Shown piece by piece: positions 17,895 through 25,351 of a DNA stretch of 64,000 bases. Source of the stretch: Aquipluma nitroreducens (GTDB lineage Bacteria > Bacteroidota > Bacteroidia > Bacteroidales > Prolixibacteraceae); the NCBI RefSeq assembly GCF_009689585.1, contig NZ_AP018694.1:3735001-3799000 (forward strand), written 5' to 3'. A program made the translations under genes and the position numbers. The notes below the pieces were generated by a model. The model did not search any database. It was not told where the DNA came from and saw only the letters and a program-made list of their open reading frames with translations. Every line of letters begins with the position of its first letter. Position 1 is the first letter of the stretch.

Positions 17895-19808
17895 CTATCT
17901 TTTCACTTCAACCAATGCGCCGTCAATAATTTTAACAACAACATCTTCGTCGAGCAGGGTAGTAATGTCGCCCAGATTTGTTGCATCGCCTTCGGCCACT
18001 TTCCGGAGTATGCGGCGCATGATTTTTCCTGAACGTGTTTTCGGCAATCCCGGAACCAACTGGATTAAATCAGGCCGGGCAAATGGACCAATCATGCTGG
18101 TAACTGCCATCTTGATGCTCTTCCGGATGCCTTCTTCGCCACCGGTCGAAAGTTCGCCGCAAACCACGAACGCGTAAATCCCTTGTCCTTTAATCGAATG
18201 TGGATAGCCAACCACTGCCGATTCGTTTACCAACGGGTGAGCATTGATGGCATTCTCGATTTCAGCAGTACCGAGCCGGTGTCCTGAAACGTTAATCACA
18301 TCGTCAACACGGCCAAGGATGCGGTAATATCCGTCTTCGTCGCGCTGTGCTCCATCTCCGGTGAAATACATGTTCCTGAAAGTTGAGAAATACGTCTGCC
18401 TGAAACGGTCGTGGTCGCCCCAAATGGTGCGTGCCATACCGGGCCATGGGAATTTCATGCAGAGGTTTCCTTTTACACTATTCCCTGTGAGTTCTTTTCC
18501 TACTTCATTCACTATTACCGGCTGAATTCCAGGCAGTGGCAAAGTTGCAAACGAAGGTTTTGTTGGTATGATTCCCGGCAATGGACTGATCATTACTCCA
18601 CCGGTTTCGGTTTGCCACCAGGTATCCACAATCGGACAACGGTTGCGCCCAATGTGGTCGTGATACCAATGCCAGGCTTCTTCGTTGATGGGCTCACCAA
18701 CGGTTCCCAACACTTTCAGTGACGACAAATCCTTATTGGTTATGTGTTCCATGCCCATTGCCAACAGTGAGCGAATTGCAGTTGGTGCGGTATAAAATTG
18801 GTTGACTTTGTATTTGTCAACAATATCCCAGAAACGTCCGGCATCGGGCCATGTTGGAATTCCCTCAAACATCAGTGTTTGTGCGCCATTCAGGAGCGGG
18901 CCATAAACAATGTACGAATGGCCGGTAATCCAGCCAATGTCGGCCGTGCAGAAATAAATATCACCGGCATTGTACTGAAATACATTGTGAAAAGTATAGG
19001 CCGAATAGACCATGTAGCCAGCCGTAGTATGCACAATTCCTTTAGGTTTGCCCGTAGATCCTGAAGTGTAAAGGATGAACAGATTATCTTCGGCATCCAT
19101 TTCTTCTGCTACGCATTCGTCTGATTGCCCCTCAATAGCCTTGTGCCACCAGATGTCGCGGCCTTCGACCATTTTAATGTTCGATTTGGTTCGCTCATAA
19201 ACAATCACTGTTTCAACGCCGGGACAACTCTGCAAAGCTTCGTCAACTATATTTTTAAGCGGGGTTATTTTTTCGCCACGGAAACCTCCATCGGCAGTCA
19301 ATACAATTTTTGCTTCGGCATCAATAATCCGATCAGCCAGTGAAGCAGCCGAGAAGCCGGCAAAAACGACTGAATGAATGGCGCCAATTCGGGCACAGGC
19401 CAGCATGGCAATGGTCAGTTCCGGTATCATTGGCATGTAAATAGCCACCCGATCGCCTTTCAGGACTCCAAGGTTTTTGAGCGAATTGGCAAATCGATTG
19501 ACTTCCAGGTATAATTCGCTATAAGTTAATGTTCTTGATTGTTCGTCCGGATTGTTAGGTTCCCAGATTAGGGCAGGTTGATTACCAATTGTGTACAGAT
19601 TTCGCTCAAAAATATTTTCAGTAATGTTTAATTTTCCTCCAGAAAACCATTTGATCGAAGGACCTTCGAAGTCCCATTCGAGAACTTTATCGCAGCGTTT
19701 GTGCCAATAGAAATCTTCGGCAACTTCAGCCCAAAAAGCTTCGGGGTTGGCAATACTTTTCTGGTATTCGTGGATGTAGCCTCCTAAACTGTGAATTTTT
19801 GCGGTCAT
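17895..19808 (-). CDS. acs: Acetate--CoA ligase (acetyl-CoA synthetase)
   Basis: 637 residues, the normal Acs length. It converts acetate, ATP and CoA to acetyl-CoA in the cytoplasm through an acetyl-AMP intermediate. The ANL-superfamily P-loop ILYTSGSTGKPKG, the WWQTETGG motif, the hinge GRVDDVINVSGHR and the C-terminal KTRSGKIMRR (the Lys acetylated in other Acs proteins) are all intact. It converges with the beta-lactamase-like gene; the 81-base gap holds phrase-like repeats (GAGTTACGGGTTGCG...GTTACAGGTAAC). Acs could reassimilate acetate released by citrate lyase. Confidence 0.96.
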   Translation of the reverse strand: MTAKIHSLGGYIHEYQKSIANPEAFWAEVAEDFYWHKRCDKVLEWDFEGPSIKWFSGGKLNITENIFERNLYTIGNQPALIWEPNNPDEQSRTLTYSELYLEVNRFANSLKNLGVLKGDRVAIYMPMIPELTIAMLACARIGAIHSVVFAGFSAASLADRIIDAEAKIVLTADGGFRGEKITPLKNIVDEALQSCPGVETVIVYERTKSNIKMVEGRDIWWHKAIEGQSDECVAEEMDAEDNLFILYTSGSTGKPKGIVHTTAGYMVYSAYTFHNVFQYNAGDIYFCTADIGWITGHSYIVYGPLLNGAQTLMFEGIPTWPDAGRFWDIVDKYKVNQFYTAPTAIRSLLAMGMEHITNKDLSSLKVLGTVGEPINEEAWHWYHDHIGRNRCPIVDTWWQTETGGVMISPLPGIIPTKPSFATLPLPGIQPVIVNEVGKELTGNSVKGNLCMKFPWPGMARTIWGDHDRFRQTYFSTFRNMYFTGDGAQRDEDGYYRILGRVDDVINVSGHRLGTAEIENAINAHPLVNESAVVGYPHSIKGQGIYAFVVCGELSTGGEEGIRKSIKMAVTSMIGPFARPDLIQLVPGLPKTRSGKIMRRILRKVAEGDATNLGDITTLLDEDVVVKIIDGALVEVKR

Positions 19809-19932
19809 TGTTATTCTAATTAGGTTTATAAAAGAGTTTTATATACGAAATAGAATACTAAACAAGCCAAATGAATTTTAGTTGACTGTCTGATCGTTAG
19901 ATTCTTGTTGAAAATGTAGGAGTGTATATTGC

Positions 19933-21327
19933 TTATTTTCCTGGAGTTCCGAAGTTTGTCTCTTTATTGTCGATTACCAGAATCCAGTCGTTTCCGCGTC
20001 CGCTGGTTGTAGGTTTAAATTCCTGAATTCCGCTGTTGGCAAGCTCTTTCAGCTTGGTCGTTTCACCCGTGCGTGGATTGTACCACCAAATAACCGATTG
20101 TTTCCAGCCCAATTTTTCAAGATTAATATTTGCAGCCCAACCTGTCGGAATGTAAACAAAAGCATAGCTTTTACCTTTGGTCGCTACAATGTAGTCAGTT
20201 TCGGGCATGTAATCGTTGGTTAGTAATTCCTGAAATGGAATTCTTTCGGTCATGGGCCGGCTTTCCATGAGTCGACGAACATTGATCATATCACCCGCTC
20301 CGGGTAAATCAAGATCATCGTACCAGGTGTGACGGGCAAAACCCACCGGGGCTCTTTCGGGAGTCAGCATTTGCCAAATGGCATGGCAACCATAAGTATG
20401 TCCAAATCCTCCTGAAAATAAATTCCAGTAAGCCGCCTGACGAACATCGGCCTCGTCGAACCAACCCAGAATTTCAGGTTTCCAATCATGCGGATGATCT
20501 TCGTAGCGCGGTTCCCCGTTAAACGTAGGTTTTACGGGTTGAAGCTGGTAATCTGGAATCAGAAGTTTTTTATAAGCTGCATACGAGCGTTCGCCATGCC
20601 CGGTTTGCATCATATTGAAATCGAGCCAATCCTGATTTTGAAACCATTTCGACGAGCTTGATCCTCCCCAAGGGTGAAAAGTCATCAGATGGTTTTTATC
20701 CACCGATTTTATTCCGGTAGCCAAAGCATTCCAGACTTCAAAATTTGCACCACCACCCTGACGGTCGCCTCCATTGATCCATATGATGTTCGGGTAATCT
20801 TTATAGCGGTTACCAATCCATTTCCCATATTGAAAAGCATTTTCTTTGTTGAAGATGACTGGTCCGATGCCCCATTGCTTATCGACTTTGTCGCCCCAGG
20901 TGGGCAGAAGTCCTATGAAAATACCTTTCTCTTCTGCTTTTTTGATAACCCAATCGACATGTGCAAAATATTTTTCGTTCGGTTGAGCAGGATCATTATC
21001 GACGAGTGGTTTTTCGCCCTTCATATTGGGCGTATTTAATCCGTCGAGCTCGGCCAATGCTACTGCCTGAATAACCGTGAACCCTTTCTGCCGGCGGTTT
21101 TCCAGATATTTATCTGCATCCTGCTTGGTCAGGCGGTGAAAAAGTTCCCATCCGGTATCAGCGAGATAAAAGAAATTTGCACCATTTTCAAATTCGAGAA
21201 ATCGCTTGTTCGCGGAAACTTTGAGTTTGCCATTTCTGAAATTAACTGATGGGCCTTGCCATATGATTTCCTGAGCGTTTACGTTTAAAAACACTCCTAA
21301 AACAAAAAGTAGTAGTATTCGTTTCAT
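19933..21327 (-). CDS. GH140 family glycoside hydrolase (apiosidase-like, DUF4038), secreted
   Basis: 464 residues with a type I signal peptide ending VNAQ (1-19). The (beta/alpha)8 domain spans ~35-375, followed by a beta-sandwich of the putative collagen-binding type (~385-455). The characterised GH140 member from Bacteroides thetaiotaomicron is an endo-apiosidase acting on rhamnogalacturonan II, with an Asp/Glu pair. The corresponding residues here are probably D188 in WINGGD and E272 in FNGEPRYE. No pectin utilisation locus or SusCD pair is present in the window, so the substrate is an inference from the family. Early LADTGWELFHRL is typical of DUF4038 proteins. Confidence 0.85.
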   Translation of the reverse strand: MKRILLLFVLGVFLNVNAQEIIWQGPSVNFRNGKLKVSANKRFLEFENGANFFYLADTGWELFHRLTKQDADKYLENRRQKGFTVIQAVALAELDGLNTPNMKGEKPLVDNDPAQPNEKYFAHVDWVIKKAEEKGIFIGLLPTWGDKVDKQWGIGPVIFNKENAFQYGKWIGNRYKDYPNIIWINGGDRQGGGANFEVWNALATGIKSVDKNHLMTFHPWGGSSSSKWFQNQDWLDFNMMQTGHGERSYAAYKKLLIPDYQLQPVKPTFNGEPRYEDHPHDWKPEILGWFDEADVRQAAYWNLFSGGFGHTYGCHAIWQMLTPERAPVGFARHTWYDDLDLPGAGDMINVRRLMESRPMTERIPFQELLTNDYMPETDYIVATKGKSYAFVYIPTGWAANINLEKLGWKQSVIWWYNPRTGETTKLKELANSGIQEFKPTTSGRGNDWILVIDNKETNFGTPGK

Positions 21328-21460
21328 GGTTTATTCTGAGTTTTGTTGTTAGTAAGGTTTGACGAATTTAGCCATTTTATTGCTTTTCTGGTTTTGAAAC
21401 AACTTAATACAATAATATTTCTAATTTTATTCAACTCTTTTAAGATTAATTAAATAGATC

Positions 21461-22519
21461 ATGAAAACTATAGATCAATCAAAACCAATTTTAGTTACAG
21501 GAGGTACCGGTTACCTGGCTTCGTGGATTATTAAACAATTATTGGATGAAGGGAAAGAGGTTCGGACAACAGTTCGAAACCTGTCTCAAAAAGATAAATC
21601 GGCACATCTGACGGCATTAGCTGTAAAAAGCAAGGGGACATTGACCTTCTTTGAGGCTGATCTGCTTAAGAAAGGAAGTTTCACTGAAGCCATGGCTGGC
21701 TGCGAACTGGTTATTCACACAGCATCGCCATTTAAAATTTCAGGATTAAAAAATGCCCAAAAAGAGTTGGTTGAGCCTGCGCTTGAAGGAACGAGAAATG
21801 TGCTGGAGTCGGTAAATTCGACAGAAAGTGTAAAGCGTGTTGTGTTGACTTCAAGCATTGTGGCCATTTATGGCGATGCTGTAGATATTCAGAAAACAGC
21901 AAATGGAATTTTTACAGAAGAGGATTGGAACTTTTCGAGTTCGGTTGATCATCAACCTTATCCCTATTCGAAAACATTGGCCGAGAAGCTGGCCTGGGAA
22001 ATGGCTGGCAAGCAAAATCGATGGGATCTTCTGACAATTAATCCCGGATTTATAATGGGGCCATCACTTAGCAAACGAACCGATTCAACCAGTATTGACA
22101 TCATGATTCAGTTGGCAACCGGTAAATTTAAAACAGGTGTTCCTTCAGGCGAAATGGGATTTATCGACGTTCGCGATGTTGCAAAAGCTCATATTCTGGC
22201 TGGTTTTAGCCAGACGGCTTCTGGTCGTCATATCTGTGTATCCGAGCAAAAAACATTTTTAGATATGGCGAATGTCATTAAGGCAAGTTATCCGAAATAT
22301 CCGCTACCAAAGGGATTTGTTCCGAAATGGCTGTTCTGGCTGATTGCTCCCCTTGCCGGTTTTACCCGAAAATACGTAAAACTGAATGTTGGGATTGATT
22401 TGAAATTTGACAGCAGTTATATCCGAAAAGATTTGGGAATCGAGTTTATTCCGTTTGAAAAAACGATTACCGATCATTTTGAGCAAATCTTAAATGACGA
22501 CATTGTAAAAAGAAAATAA
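21461..22519 (+). CDS. Extended SDR, NAD(P)-dependent epimerase/dehydratase (dihydroflavonol reductase/aldehyde reductase-like)
   Basis: 352 residues. The N-terminal Rossmann motif TGGTGYLASW and the active-site YPYSKTLAE (YxxxK) place it in the extended short-chain dehydrogenase group. Sequence features such as VIHTASPF and INPGFIMGPSLS resemble dihydroflavonol-4-reductase-like aldehyde/ketone reductases. The true substrate is unknown. A one-base gap to the next gene implies translational coupling. Confidence 0.85.
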   Translation: MKTIDQSKPILVTGGTGYLASWIIKQLLDEGKEVRTTVRNLSQKDKSAHLTALAVKSKGTLTFFEADLLKKGSFTEAMAGCELVIHTASPFKISGLKNAQKELVEPALEGTRNVLESVNSTESVKRVVLTSSIVAIYGDAVDIQKTANGIFTEEDWNFSSSVDHQPYPYSKTLAEKLAWEMAGKQNRWDLLTINPGFIMGPSLSKRTDSTSIDIMIQLATGKFKTGVPSGEMGFIDVRDVAKAHILAGFSQTASGRHICVSEQKTFLDMANVIKASYPKYPLPKGFVPKWLFWLIAPLAGFTRKYVKLNVGIDLKFDSSYIRKDLGIEFIPFEKTITDHFEQILNDDIVKRK

Positions 22520-22520
22520 T

Positions 22521-23165
22521 ATGCGACAAACAGCAAATGTAATTGGAGCAAGCGGACTCGTTGGACATGAATTGCTGGCGCAATTGCTTGATCATTCTGA
22601 ATTTGAAAAAGTCCGGATTTTTGTTCGCAGATCGACGGGTATTGTTCACCCAAAGCTTGAAGAACAAATCATCGACTTTGATCAGACAGAAAGCTGGATA
22701 CATCTGGTTAAGGGGGACGTGCTATTTTCGACATTGGGCACAACCATTAAAACGGCGAAAACCAAAGAAAATCAGTATCGGGTTGATTTTACCTACCAGT
22801 ACGAATTTGCCAAAGCAGCTTCAGAAAACGGGGTTGATGCTTACCTGTTAGTCTCGTCGTTGGGTGCCAATCCACAATCATCAGTGTCTTATTCGCGGAT
22901 GAAAGGCGAACTGGAAGATGCTGTTGCCAAACTGCCGTTTAAAAAGTTGTTTATTATACGGCCTTCTATTTTGGATGGCAATCGTCAGGAGAAAAGGGCA
23001 GGAGAGAAGGTCGGCCTGATCTTGAGTCGTTTTGTGACAAGGTTTATGCTGAGAGCGTACAAGCCAACTCCTGTCGATTTACTGGCATCAAAAATGATTC
23101 GTTTGTCGTTGGAAAATGTGCCCGGAATTCGAACGATTGGTGGACTTGAACTGTTTCAGAATTAA
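22521..23165 (+). CDS. Atypical SDR / NAD(P)-binding protein (HTATIP2-like)
   Basis: 214 residues, a Rossmann-fold NAD(P)-binding protein with GASGLVGHELL at 9-19, then FSTLGTT and LLVSSLGANPQSSVSYSRMKGELE, which carries the YxxxK-like Tyr-Ser-Arg-Met-Lys. This pattern fits the HTATIP2/TIP30-like atypical SDR group often annotated as oxidoreductase. It lies one base after the upstream SDR stop, so both are co-transcribed and may act on related substrates. No specific reaction can be assigned. Confidence 0.82.
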   Translation: MRQTANVIGASGLVGHELLAQLLDHSEFEKVRIFVRRSTGIVHPKLEEQIIDFDQTESWIHLVKGDVLFSTLGTTIKTAKTKENQYRVDFTYQYEFAKAASENGVDAYLLVSSLGANPQSSVSYSRMKGELEDAVAKLPFKKLFIIRPSILDGNRQEKRAGEKVGLILSRFVTRFMLRAYKPTPVDLLASKMIRLSLENVPGIRTIGGLELFQN

Positions 23166-23225
23166 TTTTTTCAACCAAAACGGGTTTCATTCGTTTAGTA
23201 TCGAAACACTTTAATTTCAGAAAAC

Positions 23226-23660
23226 ATGTACACTGGTTTTTTACATTTACACAATACCTTACGCTGGTTAATTCTGCTCAGCCTGGTTATTACCCTGGTT
23301 AAATATGTTTCAGGATGGCTGGGTAATCAGCCCTGGAAAAAGAGCGATAATATTTTGGGCATTGTTTTTACTTCGCTCATGGATATCCAGTTGTTGACTG
23401 GGTTGGTGCTTTATTTCTTCCTGAGTCCGATTACCAAGTTGGCGATGTCCGATTTTGGAGCCGCCATGAAAGATTCCGGAATTCGATTTTACGCTGTCGA
23501 GCATTTTTCGATGATGTTAATTGCCGTTGTTCTGGTTCACATTGGTCGTGCCAAATCGAAAAAAGCCAAGACAGATTTGGCTAAATTTAAAACAGCAACT
23601 ATTTTCTATCTGTTGGCTTTAGTTATTATTCTGGCAGCTATTCCATGGAGTAGGGTATAA
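23226..23660 (+). CDS. Small membrane protein, four helices, cytochrome b-like
   Basis: 144 residues with four predicted membrane helices (~10-27, 45-68, 85-104, 122-140). Histidines near helix ends (HLHNTLRW at 7-14, and EHFSMM...VHIGR in helix 3) are of the sort that could bind haem; such proteins are often labelled cytochrome b in Bacteroidota genomes. Haem binding has not been shown. It follows the SDR pair by 60 bases and ends before a strong terminator, so it may be the last gene of that unit. Confidence 0.75.
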   Translation: MYTGFLHLHNTLRWLILLSLVITLVKYVSGWLGNQPWKKSDNILGIVFTSLMDIQLLTGLVLYFFLSPITKLAMSDFGAAMKDSGIRFYAVEHFSMMLIAVVLVHIGRAKSKKAKTDLAKFKTATIFYLLALVIILAAIPWSRV

Positions 23661-23679
23661 ATCAGAGATCTATTGAATG

Positions 23680-23728
23680 AAATCGCCACTAAGGGAATCT
23701 GAAAATTCTTTTAGTGGCGATTTTTTTT
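23680..23728 (+). terminator. Intrinsic terminator after the small membrane protein gene
   Basis: 13-bp perfect stem: AAATCGCCACTAA (23680-23692) with TTAGTGGCGATTT (23711-23723), 18-base loop, followed by more T to 23728. Confidence 0.88.
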
Positions 23729-23769
23729 AAATCGATATCCATTTTTTTTACCTAAAATGAGAAGCAGTC

Positions 23770-23981
23770 CATTCTCGACAGATCGGCCTCGGCCGGTGAG
23801 CCGAAAAACAAGTGAGGACGGCGTTATAAAATCTTTTCTGTTTGAGCCGTTAGGCGAGTTTAAAAGATTTTAGCCGTCTAGCGCTAGTTTTTCGAGCGAA
23901 TCGGGCGTAGCCTTGACTTTTTTTGATTACTTTTTTGTCTTAAGACAAAAAAGTAATTGGGGTTTGGGGTGAAGCCCCAAA
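23770..23981. repeat. Composite palindromic intergenic element
   Basis: Lies in the 413-base gene-free stretch 23661-24073. It has nested stems: CGAAAAAC (23802-23809) with GTTTTTCG (23887-23894), ACGGC (23818-23822) with GCCGT (23873-23877), and AAAATCTTTT (23828-23837) with AAAAGATTTT (23862-23871). Then comes a perfect 32-bp palindrome at 23926-23957 centred on TTAA, and a small hairpin TTTGGGG/CCCCAAA at 23963-23981. GC-rich phrases such as CGGCCTCGGCCG contrast with AT-rich flanks. From memory, similar phrases recur between genes in many Bacteroidota; only one copy is in this window. Its boundaries and function are uncertain. Confidence 0.7.
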
Positions 23982-24073
23982 AGTTGGATCAACTGGATAT
24001 ACAACCTGATATTCATATTTTTTTTCATTCCTGATGAACCTTTCGTTTTTGGCGTGTACAGAAACTAAAAATC

Positions 24074-24286
24074 ATGATCTTTACCAAAAAGAAATACCAG
24101 ATTTTGATTCTGATACTCAGTTTCATAATTTTGGGCTTTGTGTTGATGAGTGGAGGCAGTTCCAGTGATCCGAATGTTTTTAATCCTGAGGTATTCAGTT
24201 TTCGGCGAATTACTTTAGCTCCACTGGTAATTATTGGTTCGTATTCGGCACTTATTTGGTTAATCTTAAAAAAATCGGCGAATTGA
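24074..24286 (+). CDS. DUF3098 family small membrane protein
   Basis: 70 residues with two membrane helices: ~8-26 and ~48-66. The sequence GFVLMSGGSSSDPNVFNPEVFSFRRITLAPL between the helices is the hallmark of DUF3098, a Bacteroidota family of unknown function. Its stop codon overlaps the likely TTG start of the ECF sigma factor (TTGA), pointing to translational coupling. Confidence 0.88.
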   Translation: MIFTKKKYQILILILSFIILGFVLMSGGSSSDPNVFNPEVFSFRRITLAPLVIIGSYSALIWLILKKSAN

Positions 24287-24861
24287 TTTTCCGGAGAAAA
24301 AATAGAGCTTATAGCGACAGCGAACTGATGCAGCAAATCGTTTCGGGTGATCAGGCTGCTTTCAGCGAACTTTACCTTCGGTATAAAGACCGGATGTACT
24401 ATTATTTTTATCGGATGCTGGGGAATTCGGCCGATTCTGCCAATGATTTTTTGCAGGAGCTTTTTATGAAATTGATTGAAAAGCCTGAAAGTTATAATCC
24501 GGAGTATCGGTTTTCGACCTGGCTGTATTCGGTTGCCAACAACATGTGCAAAAACGAATACCGCAGGCGTGGCATTCGTCAGGAATTTCAGGAAGCTGAA
24601 GCTTTGGAACCTCAAATCGATTATTTATCGGATTCGAGCATTGAACACGAACAGGTTGTCGAAAAGATTTTTGCGACACTTGATTCGCTGGGAGAAGAGC
24701 ATCGCTCGGCTTTTTTGCTGCGGTATCGCGAGGGGTTTTCGATTAAAGAAGTAGCCGAAATATTGGAACTTCCGGAAGGAACAGTCAAATCGCGGCTGTT
24801 TTATGCGAAAAAACTGCTGGCTGAAAAGCTGGAATATTTAAAAGATGAAATTGAATTTTAA
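24283..24861 (+). CDS. ECF-type RNA polymerase sigma factor
   Basis: 192 residues from TTG 24283. Region 2 runs over ~12-80 (AFSELYLRYKDRMYYYFYRML, DFLQELFMKL, FSTWLYSVANN) and region 4 over ~125-180 (LLRYREGFSIKEVAEILELPEGTVKSRL, the HTH). It directs RNA polymerase to a small set of promoters, typically for envelope or stress genes. The frame is open upstream to a TTG at 24256, but TTG 24283 forms a TTGA stop/start overlap with the DUF3098 gene and gives the family-like N-terminus; an ATG at 24328 would cut into region 2. The gene 11 bases downstream may encode its anti-sigma factor. Confidence 0.9.
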   Translation: MIFRRKNRAYSDSELMQQIVSGDQAAFSELYLRYKDRMYYYFYRMLGNSADSANDFLQELFMKLIEKPESYNPEYRFSTWLYSVANNMCKNEYRRRGIRQEFQEAEALEPQIDYLSDSSIEHEQVVEKIFATLDSLGEEHRSAFLLRYREGFSIKEVAEILELPEGTVKSRLFYAKKLLAEKLEYLKDEIEF

Positions 24862-24872
24862 GACCAAACATC

Positions 24873-25232
24873 ATGAATAAGAATTCAGAACAATTGATTT
24901 CAAAAGCGCTTCGTAACGATCGTATTGGTGAACCAGATAAGGCTGTAGAAGATCGCCTGATGTATGCATTTTTATTGAAGAATAGCAAAACCAGAGTGAG
25001 GCAGAATTCGTTTTCGAGTTTCGCCGGATGGTTATTTTCAGGACAAAGTTTTGCTGTGAAAACAGTCATGGTGTCGATGATACTTTTCTTTTCAATTTTC
25101 AATAACCAATTTACTTTCGACTCCGGAAAGATCAGTGCAAGCGATTCCATTTCCAGCCAACGCTTTCTGGTTGCCGATAGCGCCCATTTTATTCAGTTGG
25201 TCGATTCACTTCGTGTCGATAGTTTGAATTGA
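24873..25232 (+). CDS. Hypothetical one-TM protein, candidate anti-sigma factor
   Basis: 119 residues. It has a charged N-terminal cytoplasmic part (~1-65), a single membrane helix (~70-88, VMVSMILFFSIF) and a short outer tail of ~30 residues. It begins 11 bases after the ECF sigma gene and ends before a strong terminator, so it shares the operon. Small one-TM proteins in this position are often anti-sigma factors, but I see no zinc-binding HxxxCxxC motif and no recognised domain, so the role is an inference from position and topology only. Confidence 0.7.
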   Translation: MNKNSEQLISKALRNDRIGEPDKAVEDRLMYAFLLKNSKTRVRQNSFSSFAGWLFSGQSFAVKTVMVSMILFFSIFNNQFTFDSGKISASDSISSQRFLVADSAHFIQLVDSLRVDSLN

Positions 25233-25253
25233 TCCAAGAATCCTTTTAAATAG

Positions 25254-25295
25254 AAATGCCGCATAGAAGTTTCGTTCTATGCGGCATTTGTTTTT
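25254..25295 (+). terminator. Strong terminator of the ECF sigma operon
   Basis: 15-bp perfect stem AAATGCCGCATAGAA (25254-25268) with 25275-25289, 6-base loop, then GTTTTT. Located 21 bases past the stop of the one-TM gene. Confidence 0.9.
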
Positions 25296-25305
25296 ATGCT
25301 GCAGA

Positions 25306-25338
25306 ATTCATCTGATGACTCGAAGTCATCGGATGAAT
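25306..25338 (-). terminator. Hairpin downstream of the DUF2723 gene
   Basis: ATTCATC-T-GATGACT (25306-25320) pairs with AGTCATC-G-GATGAAT (25324-25338), one G-T pair in the stem and a 3-base loop. It lies 13 bases beyond the minus-strand stop. No T-run follows on the minus strand, so termination is likely helped by the neighbouring stem at 25254-25289. Confidence 0.5.
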
Positions 25339-25351
25339 AGATCAAGCGAAA

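Noticed and set aside
23926-23957. Palindrome as a plain terminator of the upstream membrane-protein gene
   Set aside because: A complete terminator already lies at 23680-23728, and the palindrome is 200 bases farther with no open transcription unit before it.
24256-24282. Upstream TTG start for the ECF sigma factor
   Set aside because: Would overlap DUF3098 by 31 bases and add residues before the usual sigma N-terminus; the TTGA overlap at 24283 fits better.
24025-24615. 196-codon minus-strand frame across the DUF3098 and sigma genes
   Set aside because: Antisense to two convincing genes; no family resemblance.
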